64,000 nucleotides of DNA from Ambrosia x helenae (taxonomy: Eukaryota > Streptophyta > Magnoliopsida > Asterales > Asteraceae), in contig CM061227.1 in NCBI GenBank assembly GCA_030844895.1, forward strand, positions 109,109,238 through 109,173,237, written 5' to 3'. A program made the translations under genes and the position numbers. The notes beneath the pieces were generated by a model, which saw nothing but the letters and a program-made list of their open reading frames with translations, was not told the origin of the DNA and did no database searches. Each line of letters begins with the position of its first letter. Position 1 is the stretch's first letter. Shown one piece after another: positions 20,184-33,100 of the stretch.

Positions 20184-23020
20184 TCAACTTGTGACACAAT
20201 CAAGAAGATAAGGGTGCGTTTGGTTCACATATCGTTCCCATAACGGCTTGTACCTTCCTATCCCAAACTTCAACCATGGCTTCAGGTTCCCATTGAAGTG
20301 AACCACAGCTGCACTCTCTATGAGCCTGTTATCAATGTTTACATCATAACCCAACCCTAACACATGCCATCTCCTGTCAAGCGGCTCAGTCCTTCCATAA
20401 AAGGCTAACAGACCCGCTGGCAGGGTTCCTAACTTCCACAAACTTCCATCTCTGTTCTGTTCTTGCCAGTAATGGTACACATCTGTCACATTAGCATTCC
20501 TCCAAGCTACAAGATCAAAAACATTCAAACCAAATGCCCACCCACAAGCCTGCGGGTCAAACTTGGAACTCAAAACCGGATTTGAAAAGTTAAAATATTT
20601 ATAAAACCGATGGAATGCTTCAAGACAAGTTTCAACAGCTCCGTTTACGTTCCCATGAAGATCCAACGAGAACAAAGGAGTCAAATCTTTTTGCACGATG
20701 ACATCATCGTCAAGAAAGACGACCTTTTCAAGGTGAGGATAGATTTCAGGGATGTAAAACCGAAGATAGTTTAATAAAGATACATACTTCGGGTTTTCAA
20801 ACTTTTGCTCATTGTTTAAATCTTCAGACCTTTCAATATAATATTCCTGCAACTCGGTTTCTGTTAGTTTTTTAACAATGGGTGAATATGAGGCATTTAA
20901 CCAAGTAAAGTCTTCGACTTTTTGCACTTCAATCGTTGACCCTTTAAAGTCATTACTAACAAACCAAGCTTGCATAGCTCCATAGTTGGGTTCATTTGTG
21001 ACTATATGGAACACAAGCTGTTTCGGGTGGTCAGTGTTTGAGACGGTTGAGTTGACCACAGCTGAAACCGCTAGTAAATTATCTGAAAATATGCAGAAAT
21101 GATAAAGATTATTGTCTACCAATCTCGGGGAAATCTTGATCTCATTTGTAACCTCGTGCAGCTTCTTTGTTGTGAGCCACCTAGCCAAAAGTTTGACATT
21201 AACACAATGCAGATTCTTGGGAACCGATTCGGCAGCCAACTGTCCAAAAAACGTGCTTTGAACGGTGGCTGCATTTGCGCGTTCTTCAAGAGCTTGAATA
21301 TGAGACTTCATTGTCATAATTGTGGTTGCAATGTCGTAATGTGCATCTTGTGCTTTGTAAATAAGAGTTGATAAGCTTTTTATAAGTGGCTCTGCTTCGT
21401 TCTGTGTCATCGGGCTGTCTCTCATGGCGGCCTTTGAAAGCAGAAACTGTCCGCTTCTGATCTTTGAAGCTAATTCCCAAGCAAGATGATGGTTGTTGTG
21501 TTCTTTTGCAATGACTATATATGCTTTTGCAAGTGTCATCTGGTCTAATAACTGTCTAGCATATGAATTACTGTTTGTTGTCTCTTTGGTTAGATTAAGG
21601 TTGTTATGAGCAGATTGCAATGTTCCACCATTTCTCACCTGAAACCGGTCAGAAATCGACTAAATTGTTTGTCTTTATCAAATTATAATGGGGAATTGGA
21701 TTTTAATAATCCAAACTTTGCCTCGTTGGCAGGCAATAATATGTACTTAAGAAATTCCCCACAACAATCCCAACTTTCAACGTATTGGCTGACAATGAAC
21801 TTTTGTTAACTGAGAACTAACTCAGTTAGTGGATGCTGACGTGGCATGCTCACACTCAGTGGCAAAGCTTGAAGATTACATCGGCGGGGCCGTACTCAAT
21901 TTTTTTCCGATCGGTAGGGTCCGGAAGATCAAATCGGCGGGGCCGGAGTCAACCCGACTCAATTTACCTACGAAAATCGCAAGTTTTTACCACTGCGCCA
22001 AAAAACAGGGGGGCAGGGCACCCCCTGGCCCCAAGTATGCTTCGTCCCTGCTCACACTGACGTGGATGATGGCGGGGCATGCCAACGCTGACGTGGACGC
22101 TAACATGGCATGTTGACGCTGATGTGGATGCTGACATGGCATGTTGACGTTGATGTGGACGTTGGCAGGGTATGTCATGTCGGCGTCCACTAACTTGGTT
22201 AGTTTTTAGTTAACAAAAGTTCATTATCGGCTAATACCTTGAAAGTTGGGACTGTTGTAGGGAATTTTTAAATACAGATTATTATCGGCCAACAAGGCAA
22301 AGTTTGGATTATTAAAATCCAATTCCCCAATTATAATCAATTGTCTTACTGTTGATGATTTTAATGTCATCACGTTATTTTCGGTAATCGGGATTCACTT
22401 GACAACCAAATGAGAAATCATAATTCATAATAAACATTGATTCGAGTTAGGATATGTGGAGTATTGCCCACTTAGTCCAGCAGTGGCAAAATAAAATTTA
22501 GTGAAAAAAGGGCTGTCAGTGGAAACTAGACAGTCAGTGGCATAGTTGTCAATAGTAAATGGCGGACAGATAGCGACAAGCTACCTATGTGCTAAGTAGC
22601 GCGCTATATCACTCGCTAATCGCTATGGGCGCTGTTGACATCTATGGTCAATGGTGATGGAAATGTATACCGAAGATCCCACCGACGTAACTGTCAACAG
22701 TTATAACCGCCAACTGTTAACCACCAACTGTAAACACCTATATAAAGGAATCATCTGGTTTGATTTGAACAACGAATTTCATGTACCCACAAAATACCAT
22801 TATATTATAAAAGTAGGGGTTTTTTCATAACAATTGAGATAAAAATACTATGTAATGATATATAAAAGACTGGAATGGAATGGAAAGATACCTGTTGAGT
22901 ATGTTTAAGGACCAATAGAATAAAGACAGCTGTAGAGAATAATAAAGCAAGAACCACCCAGATCCAAACGGGGAACCTCCGTCTCGGCGGCCGCCGGTAG
23001 TCCGCCGCCCGCCGGCGCAT
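20184..23020 (-). CDS. GAUT11: Galacturonosyltransferase, GAUT11-type (GT8), two exons
   Basis: Exon 1 is 23020-22892 (43 codons) and exon 2 is 21638-20184 (484 codons plus TGA). The intron has GT/AG ends and joins in phase at KHTQQ|VRNGG, giving 527 residues. It is a Golgi type II membrane glycosyltransferase expected to add galacturonic acid from UDP-GalA during pectin synthesis. The N-terminus has Arg-rich MRRRAADYRRPPRRR, then one membrane helix (about 18-38). The stem has ARQLLDQMTLAKAY and ERANAATVQ. The catalytic part shows FLDDDVIVQKDL (metal-binding Asp 353-355), DPQACGWAFG, WKLGTLP, and HFNGNLKPW (490-498). The sequence follows Arabidopsis GAUT11 closely from memory. It looks intact. 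The 1.25-kb intron contains a Mutator MITE that itself holds a hAT MITE. Confidence 0.93.
21681..22337. mobile_element. Mutator-type MITE in the GAUT11 intron, 9-bp target duplication
   Basis: The element is 21690-22328 (639 bp). It begins GGGGAATTGGATTTTAATAA and ends with the inverse. The terminal inverted repeats extend about 150 bp and include CAAACTTTGCC/GGCAAAGTTTG and TTTTGTTAACT/AGTTAACAAAA. AATTATAAT flanks both sides (21681-21689 and 22329-22337). The interior has repeated GACGTGGCATG motifs. Confidence 0.9.
21848..22057. mobile_element. hAT-type MITE nested in the Mutator MITE
   Basis: The element is 21856-22049 (194 bp), flanked by GCTCACAC at 21848-21855 and 22050-22057. The ends TCAGTGGCAAAGC and GCTTCGTCCCT are imperfect inverted repeats. 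The inner text (GACTCAATTTACCTACGAAAATCGC) matches the Helitron-borne fragments at 41816 and 55386. Confidence 0.85.
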
Positions 23021-23040
23021 CTTTTACAGATTCCCAATTC

Positions 23041-23118
23041 ACCAGATCAACAGAAAGGAATCAGGAATGAAGTTGAATGGAGTATTGAGTTGATTGATTT
23101 GGGGATTTGCTTGCAGGG

Positions 23119-23152
<34 letters not shown>

Positions 23153-24225
23153 TGTTTGGGTTGATAAAGAAAGAGGGAAGAGAGCACATTTGGGGGCCAA
23201 ATCACATGCAACGGTTTTACCCTGTGAACCCAAGGGTGGAACCAGAGTTACAGTCACAGGTTATTTCCAGGAAACCGCTAAACAGCCAGGGATTTTGACC
23301 TTTTTTTTTTGTTTCGCCGTACAAAAAGGGTGGCGGCGTAACTTATTGTCCGTCTGCCTGCTCTTTTGATGTAAGCTTCGCTTTTGTGGAATGAAATGGA
23401 ATTTAAAGTTTGAATCAACTATGTCAGTATTGCATTTACACACTATATCCCCATATTTACCGTCCGCTAAAAATATGTGAGTGTATCTCTCATATTTTAA
23501 AAAGTGATTTTGAAGGGTTGTCAATGAAGGAGAGAATATGTTAGTAAATAGTAAATGAGCCAAGCCTGAATCGAGCTTGGGCTCAGGCTCGGGCTCGAGC
23601 TCGACTTATAACTCATCAGCGCACCCAGCTAATTAAAAACTATCCCAGTATAAAAAAAGATACCTGCATACATAAAGCCACCTCAGCAATGTACATTGCA
23701 AAGGGTAATACCAACCATAAATGGGGAAACTTATCCTATGAACGAAATTAACATACTCCACTGATAAATTTATTATTATCAATATTTTTTTTAATAAGCA
23801 CAATAATTTTGACACCTTTGATTTGGGGAAAATAAAAACCCTTCCATCGTATGTAGCTAGCTCATTATCCAATTTCCTCTCCCCAATATTTTTCATGATT
23901 CTCCATTCCTGAATCGGTTGTTATACCAAACACCCCGAATCTTACACGTCATCATCATCATCATCAGGTTTGTTTCAATTCTTATCAATTTTCTAATTCT
24001 AAAATTGCATATGTGTTTTGTTCTTTGCTAAATCTGATTTAATTGCTGAAGATGCAGTCAATTTGATGATGCCTATTTAAATTTGAGTATAATATATATA
24101 TTTGCGCTATATTATTAGGTTTTATGATTGACAATGGTATTGACTCAATGGAGTAGTTGTACGCGTAAGTAGAAATTCTTTTGAATCTGCTAGAGTCTTG
24201 TTTTACCGATGCAGCCTACCTATTA
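23041..24225. other. GAUT11 leader and intergenic region
   Basis: An (ATT)n microsatellite lies at 23119-23150 in the probable 5' leader or promoter of GAUT11. GAGCC-type repeat text is at 23560-23620 and (CAT)n at 23950-23965. Open frames here show no known domain. Confidence 0.45.
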
Positions 24226-24690
24226 GGGGGATGGGGCACTTCTCGGTATGGTACGGCAACACCGCCGCCACCGTCTCGGTTAATCTAAAAAATGTTGCAG
24301 CTCGGCAAGAAGTAAACGAGCTGCAACGGTCAAAAATGCAATAACTACACCACCCCAACTGTCAAAAGAGCAATAAATTTACCCCCAACGGTTGTTTTTT
24401 ATTTCCTATAAATTTCAACCATTTCACAATTGTTTTTACCATCTTCCTTCCTCTATCACCATTTTTTTATAAAATCTCTCAACTACATCATGTCTTCAAC
24501 GGTTGAATGGGCCGACGAGGAAATTGTTGCTTTGACAATTGCGTGGATACGCGTTAAGGAATCAAATACGTCGAGCCGTAGCGCTCCATTTTGGGATAAT
24601 TTGTTAGCTGAATATCGCATGCTACGGGGGAGGGTGAACCTCATCGCACTTCTGATATGCTATCGACTAAGTGAGGAGCCTCGGAAGTAG
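24226..24690 (+). pseudogene. PIF/Harbinger ORF1 (Myb/trihelix-like) remnant
   Basis: The element starts at 24226 (GGGGGATGGGGC after TTA). From the ATG at 24490 it encodes MSSTVEWADEEIVALTIAWI, then FWDNLLAEYRMLRG, the Myb/SANT-like partner protein that Harbinger elements carry beside their transposase. After RMLRG the expected EPHRTSDMLST is present one frame over, so a one-base indel breaks it. It is cut off at 24690 by GAGCC-rich repeat. Confidence 0.7.
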
Positions 24691-25100
24691 GGGTGTAAAT
24701 GATGCGCAACAGCTCGAGAACTACTCGGGATCGGATCGGTAAAAAGCTCGAGCAAGCCGAGCTTTAACGAGCCCGAACTTGAGCTTGAAACATGACTCGT
24801 TTAGTTATCGAGCCCGAGCTCGAGCTTTTCATACAAAGACCGTTTAGGCTCGTGAGCCTAAACGAGCCCAAACAAATTTTATATTATTATTATTATTATT
24901 ATTTTATATATAGTATACATACTATTTAACATTGGCAACTCGACCTCGAGCTGATCGTTTAGCTCATTTTAAATTGTTCTATAATTATTTTGAGCCAAGC
25001 TCGAGCGCTTGGGTTTTACTTTCGAGCCGAGTTTGAGCTCAAAGTGTAAGGCTCGAATCAAGCCGATCTCGAGCTTCATAAAAGCTTGACGAGCCGAGCT
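24688..25100. repeat. GAGCTCGAGCC-rich hAT-like MITE remnant
   Basis: It starts GGGGTGTAAATGA, the family end seen at 41173, and is filled with GAGCTCGAGC, CGAGCCGAGC and similar. It lacks a clear inverted right end and target duplication. Confidence 0.55.
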
Positions 25101-25690
25101 CGTGCCCGAAAGCACAAGAAAAGCGCATTTTTTCACTTTTTTTGGTTTTTTGGCCTTGAGGCGCTCGCCGCTCGTACACTACGTGTTTTTTATGCATAAA
25201 AATGTTGTACCTTGGTTTTTTGGGTTGTACATATAGGTAAAGTCATAAAAAAAAACCTTATTTATAGCTATATTTAGGGTAAATGAAGCTAAAAACCTAT
25301 AAGATATATATGAGATAAATAAATAAATATATATATATAATTAGTGCGCGCTTTCCATTTGCAATTAAAGAGGGCCAAAAAGCCATGCTTATTGACCGAT
25401 AACTTATATACTTGTGTGTATGAATATCAAAGAAAGAGAGGGAGACGTTTTCCCTCCTCCCTCCTCTTTCTTTTATCATGCATACGATAAACTACAACTT
25501 GTACCATTAGTTGTGGTTTCTCGATGATTTTGTTTATTAATTTGTATGATGACTTACTTTGCAGCAAGAGTTCATTTTAATGGTAATGATAATAATTCAT
25601 GTTACTTTCTTATTGTTTGAAAAACAAAATAACTAATTGCTGCCTTTTCTTTTTTACTTTTTAAAGCATTCAACTAAAAAAAGGTTTGGT
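25101..25690. other. Promoter region of the ADP/ATP carrier
   Basis: AT-rich with a (TA)n tract at 25320-25340. A TTTGCAG at 25557-25563 could end a 5'-UTR intron. No other gene is seen. Confidence 0.35.
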
Positions 25691-26784
25691 ATGGCAACAA
25701 AATCAGAGAGGTTTTCTTCTGATTTTGTGATTGGAGGTACAGCTGCCATAATATCAAAAAGTGCAGCAGCACCACTTGATAGAGTAAAGCTTTTACTACA
25801 AAATCAAGGAGAATTGTTGAAAAGGGGTCAACTCAAAAGACCATATACAGGGGTCGGCGATTGCTTCAAAAGGGTGTTTAAAGAAGAAGGCTTTTTTCTC
25901 CTTTTGGAGGGGTAATCAAGTAACTGTCATTAGATATTTCCCAACTCAGGTAACCCCTTAGCTAATTCAACTTATTCATAATGTCTATTTCAAGACCTTG
26001 ACATTTGAGAATGAATTAATATCTGATTGTTAAACGTTTTGAAGTGTTATAGGCTTTCAATTTTGCTTTCAAAGGTTACTTCAAAAGTCTATTTGGCCGG
26101 TCAAAGGAGAGAGATGGGTATACCAAGTGGTTTATTGGCAATATTGCTTCAGGGAGTGCTGCTGGAGCTACCACTTCGTTGTTTTTATATCACATGGATT
26201 ACGCTCGTACTCGTCTAGCAATGGATTCGGCTAGTATGTCAACCACTAAAAAACGACAGTTTAATGGGCTATTCGATGTGTATCGTAAGACCCTTGAAAC
26301 TGATGGCATTAGAGGGTTGTACCGTGGATTTACGGTTTCAATTGTAGGAATTACTATATACAGAGGGATGTACTTTGGGCTATATGACAGCTTGAAACCT
26401 ATCGTCTTAGTTGGACCGCTTAAGGTGTGTTTTCTAACCATTTTATCAAAAAAGTTTCAGTTTTTTTGTTTGTCTTGTATCTGACATCTGTTAACAAACA
26501 ACCTGCAGGACAATTTTGTTGCTAGTTTTTTCTTGGGTTGGAGCGTGACAACATTTTCTGGGTTCTGTGCTTACCCGTTTGACACACTTAGGCGAAGGAT
26601 GATGATGACTTCTGGTGAACCGATAAAGTATCGCAATGGTATACATGCTTTGTGCGACATTATACGTGTCGAGGGATTCTGGGCATTATACAGAGGGGTT
26701 ACTGCAAACATGCTTGTCGGTGTAGCTGGGGCTGGTGTTCTTGCAGGGTATGATCAACTGTGTCGAATTAGGTACAAGTCTTGA
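25691..26784 (+). CDS. ER-ANT1: ER-type ADP/ATP carrier (ER-ANT1), three exons, one frameshift
   Basis: Exons are 25691-25949, 26053-26424 and 26509-26784, with GT/AG introns; correctly framed it would be about 301 residues. It belongs to the mitochondrial carrier family; Arabidopsis ER-ANT1 exchanges ATP and ADP across the ER membrane. Visible features are SERFSSDFVIGGTAA, the first carrier signature PLDRVKLLLQNQGE, YHMDYARTRLA, RKTLETDGIRGLYRGF, YPFDTLRRRMMM (the RRRMMM adenine-nucleotide-carrier hallmark), and NMLVGVAGAGVLAGYDQL at the end. Exon 1 has one extra base in the tract at about 25892-25901 (TTTTTTCTCC), so the frame ends at FFLLLEG instead of giving EEGFFSFWRGNQ. The rest is undamaged, so this may be an assembly error in a T/C run. 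If real, the gene is dead. Confidence 0.88.
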
Positions 26785-27426
26785 CTACTGATGTTGATTT
26801 CTGATCAACTACCAACTTCTGTATTTGTTTATTGAAATTTTGTTTTGAAAGATTGAAAAATACACATCATATTGAAAGCTGAAATGCCATTGAAAAAGAA
26901 AAAATTCTTGCATTTGATCTGTACCTACGGTTCGATACAAATTGGGTTTAACTTGATTTAACACCATGACTTAAAACTGGCTGCCTATGAATTTTGAAAT
27001 CATACAGTTTGCATTGTGTTTATTGGCAAGCCTTAAATGATAGATTAACTAACAATAGAATTATTTAATCTTCAAATAACACTATATCAATATACAAGCA
27101 ATCCTGAACAGATGATTTTCATTGATACAATCAAGGGATATCTACAACTAATAGCTCCAACTCGCCTAAAAAATTATATGAGAGGCAACTGACTCGAGCC
27201 AATTCAACTTGAGCTGAATTACGATTTATGAACTATCTTTTGGCTTGCTATGTGAAGACGTATGGTTATTTATGGTACATATGAATAGAAATAGAACATG
27301 TACTTGAGAAGAATGGTGTAAATGTGATATGAAGTAATTTTTGGGCTGCTTGGTCTCCGCCTTGGGGATAAAGTGTGTCATTTTCTAATGAAGTTCAATT
27401 TTCAAAATATATATAGCTCAAGACTC
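26785..27426. other. 3' region of the carrier gene, intergenic
   Basis: I see no gene here. Confidence 0.35.
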
Positions 27427-28432
27427 TTAAGTGGTCGATAAAACTCTTAAACCTTGAACCATATCCTTTGTCGCCGTGTTGAGTCTCATGTTATTATATA
27501 AATTCGTAAGATCTTTTAAGTCACAAACATATAGAACCGGAAACCTGCACCACTTCGCAATAGTCTGCCACACTGTAGTCGAAAAAATACAACCTATAAA
27601 GATGTGCTCTGCAGCCTCCTCGCTATCGTCACAAAAGATGCAAGTATTATTCTCCACTTATATGTTCCTCTTGATCAAAGTTGCTTTAGTCGGTAATCTT
27701 TCAAGCATCGCCCTCCACGTAAAAAGGTTGCATTCCAGAGGGAACCACTTACACCAGTCGAACTGAGCCGCCGTGACTGCTGCATCGGTTGAAGTAATCC
27801 ATGCTTTTACATTTGCCACTGTGAACTCTGAGCCGGTACCATGCCACAACCATGAATCTTTCTTTTCGTAAAGCTTCATAGTCGTAAGCATATTAAAACA
27901 ATCCGTCAATTCCAAAGTTCCTTCTAAAGATGTCGGATCACGCCTCCATCTCCACCCAAACATACTTGCGCCTCCCACCCTCAACACCCGATCCAACACC
28001 TTACAATGTTTCTCAGTTTCAAGTCTGTATAGATTAGGAAAACGCACCTTTAACAGTTGGCCACATAACCAAGGATCCATCCAGAATCTAATCATATCAC
28101 CATTTCCAATTTCGGCTCTAATAAGAGTATTAAAACCGACATCAGCAACCTTTGTTTGTCGACCCCATTTAACAATGTTAACCCACCCCCCTTTATACCT
28201 TCGTTGAACTAGATACAACTCCCAATTACGAGCCGACGCATGAATCGCATCCACCACTTTTTTCCATAGAGTATTATTCTCGCTCCTATATCTCCACAAC
28301 CATTTCAACACAAGGGCTTGATTCGAATTTTCCAACCTATTTACACCCAAGCTGCCTTTATCTTTCGCCACAGTCACCTTATCCCATCCTACCCAATGTA
28401 ACTTTTTAACCTCATCACTACTCCCCCACAGG
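27427..28432 (-). mobile_element. 5'-truncated L1-type LINE (ORF2 C-terminus)
   Basis: The minus strand encodes the end of a plant LINE ORF2. It has LHWVGWDKVTVAKDKGSLGV, a thumb region with EIGNGDMIRFWMDPWLCG, then FDWCKWFPLECNLFTWRAML and a zinc-knuckle block CIFCDDSEEAAEHIFIGCIF (zf-RVT). An in-frame TAA at about 27656-27658 interrupts it. Endonuclease and the polymerase YADD core are missing, as usual for 5'-truncated copies. No poly-A tail remains obvious at the left end. Confidence 0.85.
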
Positions 28433-28978
28433 AATTAATAACATTGAGGAAAGCAATCTTTATTAAAACTTGTTTATGAGCTAAAGCTAGAATTAATTAG
28501 TTTCTTTGTTTTCTTTATACAACAAACTCAAGTACACCATAAACTAAAAGCATGAAACCACCCATTTCCTTACCTTAAACAGGTCAGAAAATAAGCTTTT
28601 AAAGCAATTTAACATAAAATTTGGTGAGGATCATACTAAACATCATCCATATTTGTTGCATCTATGCCGTTTTACATCTATTTTGTTATTTAACAACTGA
28701 TCACCATAGAATGGGACGAGACGTTACTGTATACACATCCATATACCATTACATCATCTTTACTTATTCATGTGTTGAATCATCCAAGGCGGCAATACTG
28801 TTGACGGTTGACCTTCTCTTGGATTCTCTTCTACTTCACCGTCACCACCACCACCACCTCCACCTCGTGCCTCATACCTATTACTGCGTATTCACGTCAA
28901 ACCTCAGCTTTCTATTCATTTCTCTAAATATTTATGTTTCAAAACTTTTATGAAAAACTACTTTAAGAAAGAGTAACA

Positions 28979-30106
28979 TTACAAGTTGCTTAACAAGCCG
29001 AAATGAAATAGAGGCATCATCTCATGGGTCTGTTGTTCTAACTCTTTCTTCTTTTCTTTGATCTGCATAATTTTAAGTTTTTAACTTTAATGCTAGAGGC
29101 CTGAATAAAAACATAGTGCATTAACTATGATTTAATATTAACCTGCTTAGACAGTAAGTTGTTTTGATCCTGCAAATCCTTATCCTGTTGATACATTTTT
29201 ATTTGATCATAACATTATCTTTATACATGATAACTTTACCATAGAATCCAGACGCCCCAAAACCAAATCTTGAACCTACCTACAAAAATATATGATGTCT
29301 ACTGAATATGAGAAACGCGCATACCTTCTTTTGGAGCTGAGAAATCGATTCGAGCATCAACTGATTCTGCAAATAACAGAAGCTTGGTTTTAATTTAACT
29401 ACCCAAGGGGTGTGTGTGTAATTTGGCAAATGAAATGTTATACCTTTCTTAACCTAACGTGTTTAAGAGCCGTATCAATTTGCTGCTCATAACTGTGAAG
29501 CTCTTTGATACTCAAGGAATCAAGTTCTTCTCCCATTAAGTGCCTAGAAAAACAAAGCCAATATATCATGTTAGCCCTCTTTTCTTTGACTACATAAACT
29601 TTAACCAAACATGACCTTTATGCTTTTGTGGCAACTACCTTTGTGCTTTCTGCAAAAGTTCAAGTTTAGCTTTAAGCTTGGCGTTTCCCAGAGTGCAGAT
29701 TTCCTAGAAGAAGTTATATAATTCAGTCTTCGATTTTATAAAAAGAAAACAGTCATGCAAGACTGATGTTTGAGCATTGAACAACTGACGTACTTGTGAG
29801 TCGTTAGGTATTGAAGTACGTTGCATCTCAGAAGAATGTTGTTCATACCTGTCAAGGATCCTTTCCATACTGTTGCTAAAAAATGGTGTTGTTAGAATTT
29901 TAAAGGACATCAAATGAAACCAAGATTATATAATGCAGCACTATAAGTGAACTAATTTATCATTGATACCAACAAACCTTACCATTTCCCTATAGTTAGT
30001 GACATACTCAATTCTTATATTATTAGACCATCTCTAATAGAGGTCCCAAACTAGGCCGCCTGCATGGCACATGCCCTAACCAACCCTCAAAAGCTATCAA
30101 CCCCCC

Positions 30107-30153
<47 letters not shown>

Positions 30154-33100
30154 GCACACACTCTCTCTCTCCCCTCCAAAAATGCCTTAGTATCTTTTGC
30201 TCTTATTAGACTATGTGTTGTTCATAAACCAAATCATTGCCACATTACTGCCACGGAGGAGTGTGGACCCGACCTGCTTCCCCACATGGCTAGGGCTCTC
30301 ATTGGCGCCCCATTAACTAGGAGGTGTGGTGCTTAACGCCCTCATGCTAATTTGCCACATTACTTCTCAGTAGTATAAATTTACGCGTATTTTGTTCGAA
30401 AATTTTATACATATTGGGTCCGCCCCCCATTCACACATGCAAGTGAAACAGTAGGTGTGTTTGAACCATTACCTAGAACTTATTTGCTTAGTAGTTTGCT
30501 TTCCATTTAAGGTTATAAATGTAGTCATCCTTTATGTTTTGGTAGAGAGGAAAAATTAGAGAACTATCTCAAATCTTCTTCTAGTTTCTTTGGAGCTTGA
30601 CCCACTCAACAGGTTATCTAGAAATCCGATTGATACATATCTTGCTTAAACCTAAAAACGCAAATTATTTGACCAACAAAAGTATAAATTTTTGTGCTGG
30701 TATTCATATTTAATCATAAATCTGTAAAAGTATGAACTATACATGCACATGAAATGTCACTAGAATACTGGGCTGCTATATGAATACTTTCATTATTAAT
30801 TGACTGTATTACTAACCAACGTACCGTAAACATACACTAACTTAGATTTGCCGCATGTAGATACTTTTGTTATGTTTCAAGAAGTTAGTTTTTAAAAATT
30901 ACAATGACGCTAGCTCCTTAATTCGTCACCAGAAATGTTTAAGGGGAAAATCATGAAAATTGACATGTTGACCAACATTTTTAGCAAAATCGGCATTGAA
31001 TAAGGGGGCTTGTAAATAAGCAAACTAATAAAAGGATAAGTAAGCAGAGACAGCACCTCTATAGCCCACACTCCGTCCGACAACTTTTTATTAGGCACAG
31101 AAGACACAAAAAGTGCACTTAGATCCACATGTCACCCAAATAACCACTGTTGTAAAAAGCGGCCTAGGCGGCACCTAGGTGCTAGGCGGAGACATTTAGT
31201 CTAATTTTGACCTAGGCGGCTTCCTAGGCGTTTTGGCCATTAGGCGGGCCTAGGCGTGCCTAGGCGGTGGTTTTTTTTTATTTTTATTTTTAATTTTTTT
31301 TATAAATTTCTAGGTATTTCTAAGTATTTCTTAGTATTATGTGTATATATCTAAGTATTATGTGTATATATCTTAACATATTTTCAAAAAACCCCTAAAT
31401 TTGTGTGTATATATATATATATATAATACGTATAAAATACCAAAACGTCTAATTCCGCCTAGTTTTCGCCTAGTCCTGACTAGTCCCTAGGTTGGACCTC
31501 ACCGCCTGCCTAGTGCCTTTTGCAACCTTGCAAATAACCAATCAAAGAATTACAAGTGTAAAATGCCGGCACTATTTTAGTCTGTGTCTAAAAGAGCAAG
31601 CATCATTTTTTTTTGGCACTAAAAAGAAAAAAGAGGGAGCTCTTTTACTGTGCTGGAAAAAATGGTGTATGCTTCGTTAGCCTGCCGGCTATAATAGTAT
31701 CTACACTTTTACACTTGTAAATATTTGATCCCCCCCCCCCCCCCACCCCCTCTTTGTCAGTGCCGAAAAAATAGGTGCCTCACATGCTAAAATAGTGTCG
31801 GCACTAAAAACTTGTATTTTTTTTATTAGTTGTTTGGGTGAGATGTAGTTTTGTGAGTTTATAGTGTCGACTAAAAACATGTCGGAAAGTCAGAGTGTAG
31901 GCTATGGAGGTGCAAGCTCTACTTACTAGGGATGCGCTTTTTTTTTTTTTTTTCCAAAGACCAATGTCCATACCCGTACCGATTTTGGGTATTTGGTATA
32001 TGTATTCGTATCAATCTTATTGAGTTTGGTATTCGGTACTTATGGTTTCTGTATGGGTACGGATAAAAAATGGTACTGGTACATAATTTCATATATAATG
32101 AATTTGATATTGTTGTTTATTTCGTATTATGTTATTTATGGTACTTTTGTTGATTTTTCCTATTTGGTACCCGTATCGTATTGATACTCGTACCAATTTT
32201 ACCTATTTGGTACTCGTACCTTATTGATACCCATACCGATTGACCTATTTGCTACTCATACGAGTGCTAAAAAAACATAGTGGTCAAGACCTACATGTAT
32301 AGCTTATTGTCGTGTACTTAGCGCTCCTACCTCGTACGTCTTTTAATCGTGCTTACTTTGCTTCTTCCATCGAACAAATTAGCCATTTTATTATTCGTAT
32401 TAATTAATTTAAGGAGCGGCAACAACCCTAAGCGTGCTTTTGGTTCCCCTTCTTGGTAGTCTCTCTCACGATATCCTAGCATGTAATATGGCCTTCCTAG
32501 GATAGTACCAGGCTCAGTGTTTACCATTGCAAATGAAACAGTTGCTTTCTTGGTGAGACGCTTTCTTGTAACCATTTTTCCATGACTGCCTCCTGCATGC
32601 ATCCCTTTTGGACATGGCTTCTTCTTAGCATATAGTATTATTATTATTATCCTATTTTAGGAATGTTTTGTCTAGGGTTTTGATGGGCTCCATAATCTCA
32701 TAGCCCAATTGTAATTCATCTCCCTATATAAAGGGATGTAATCTCTTGTTATGATTCATCAATAATAATATACCATAGACCACTTTTATGGTATCAGAGC
32801 TACGGCTCTTTTAAACCTAATCGCCGTCCGATTCTTTACCCCTCTTTTCCGATTTTTTTTTGTACAACATGGCCAAAGAAGACGATCAGCCGGACTCGTC
32901 TGGTTCGACCATTAAACCTTTGCCTCTTCACCCGGCTTACTCTGTCACAAATATACAGAGCAAAGTACGCACACTAGATGGCAAAACCGTGAGCCCACAG
33001 CAGCCCAAACGGCCTTCGGGCCCGTTTTCTTTTGCAGGTTATGGCCCATCAGCTCCTTCGGCCCAGTCCAACTCTGCTGCTTCAGCCCCTTCGGCCCAGT

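Noticed and set aside
23261..23563. 100-codon minus-strand frame upstream of GAUT11
   Set aside because: No recognisable domain or splice partners; probably chance.
30064..30336. Open frame with Pro and Ser-Leu runs (copy at 43611)
   Set aside because: It is the translation of a C run followed by a (TC)n microsatellite; no domain, and it lies in a MADS intron.
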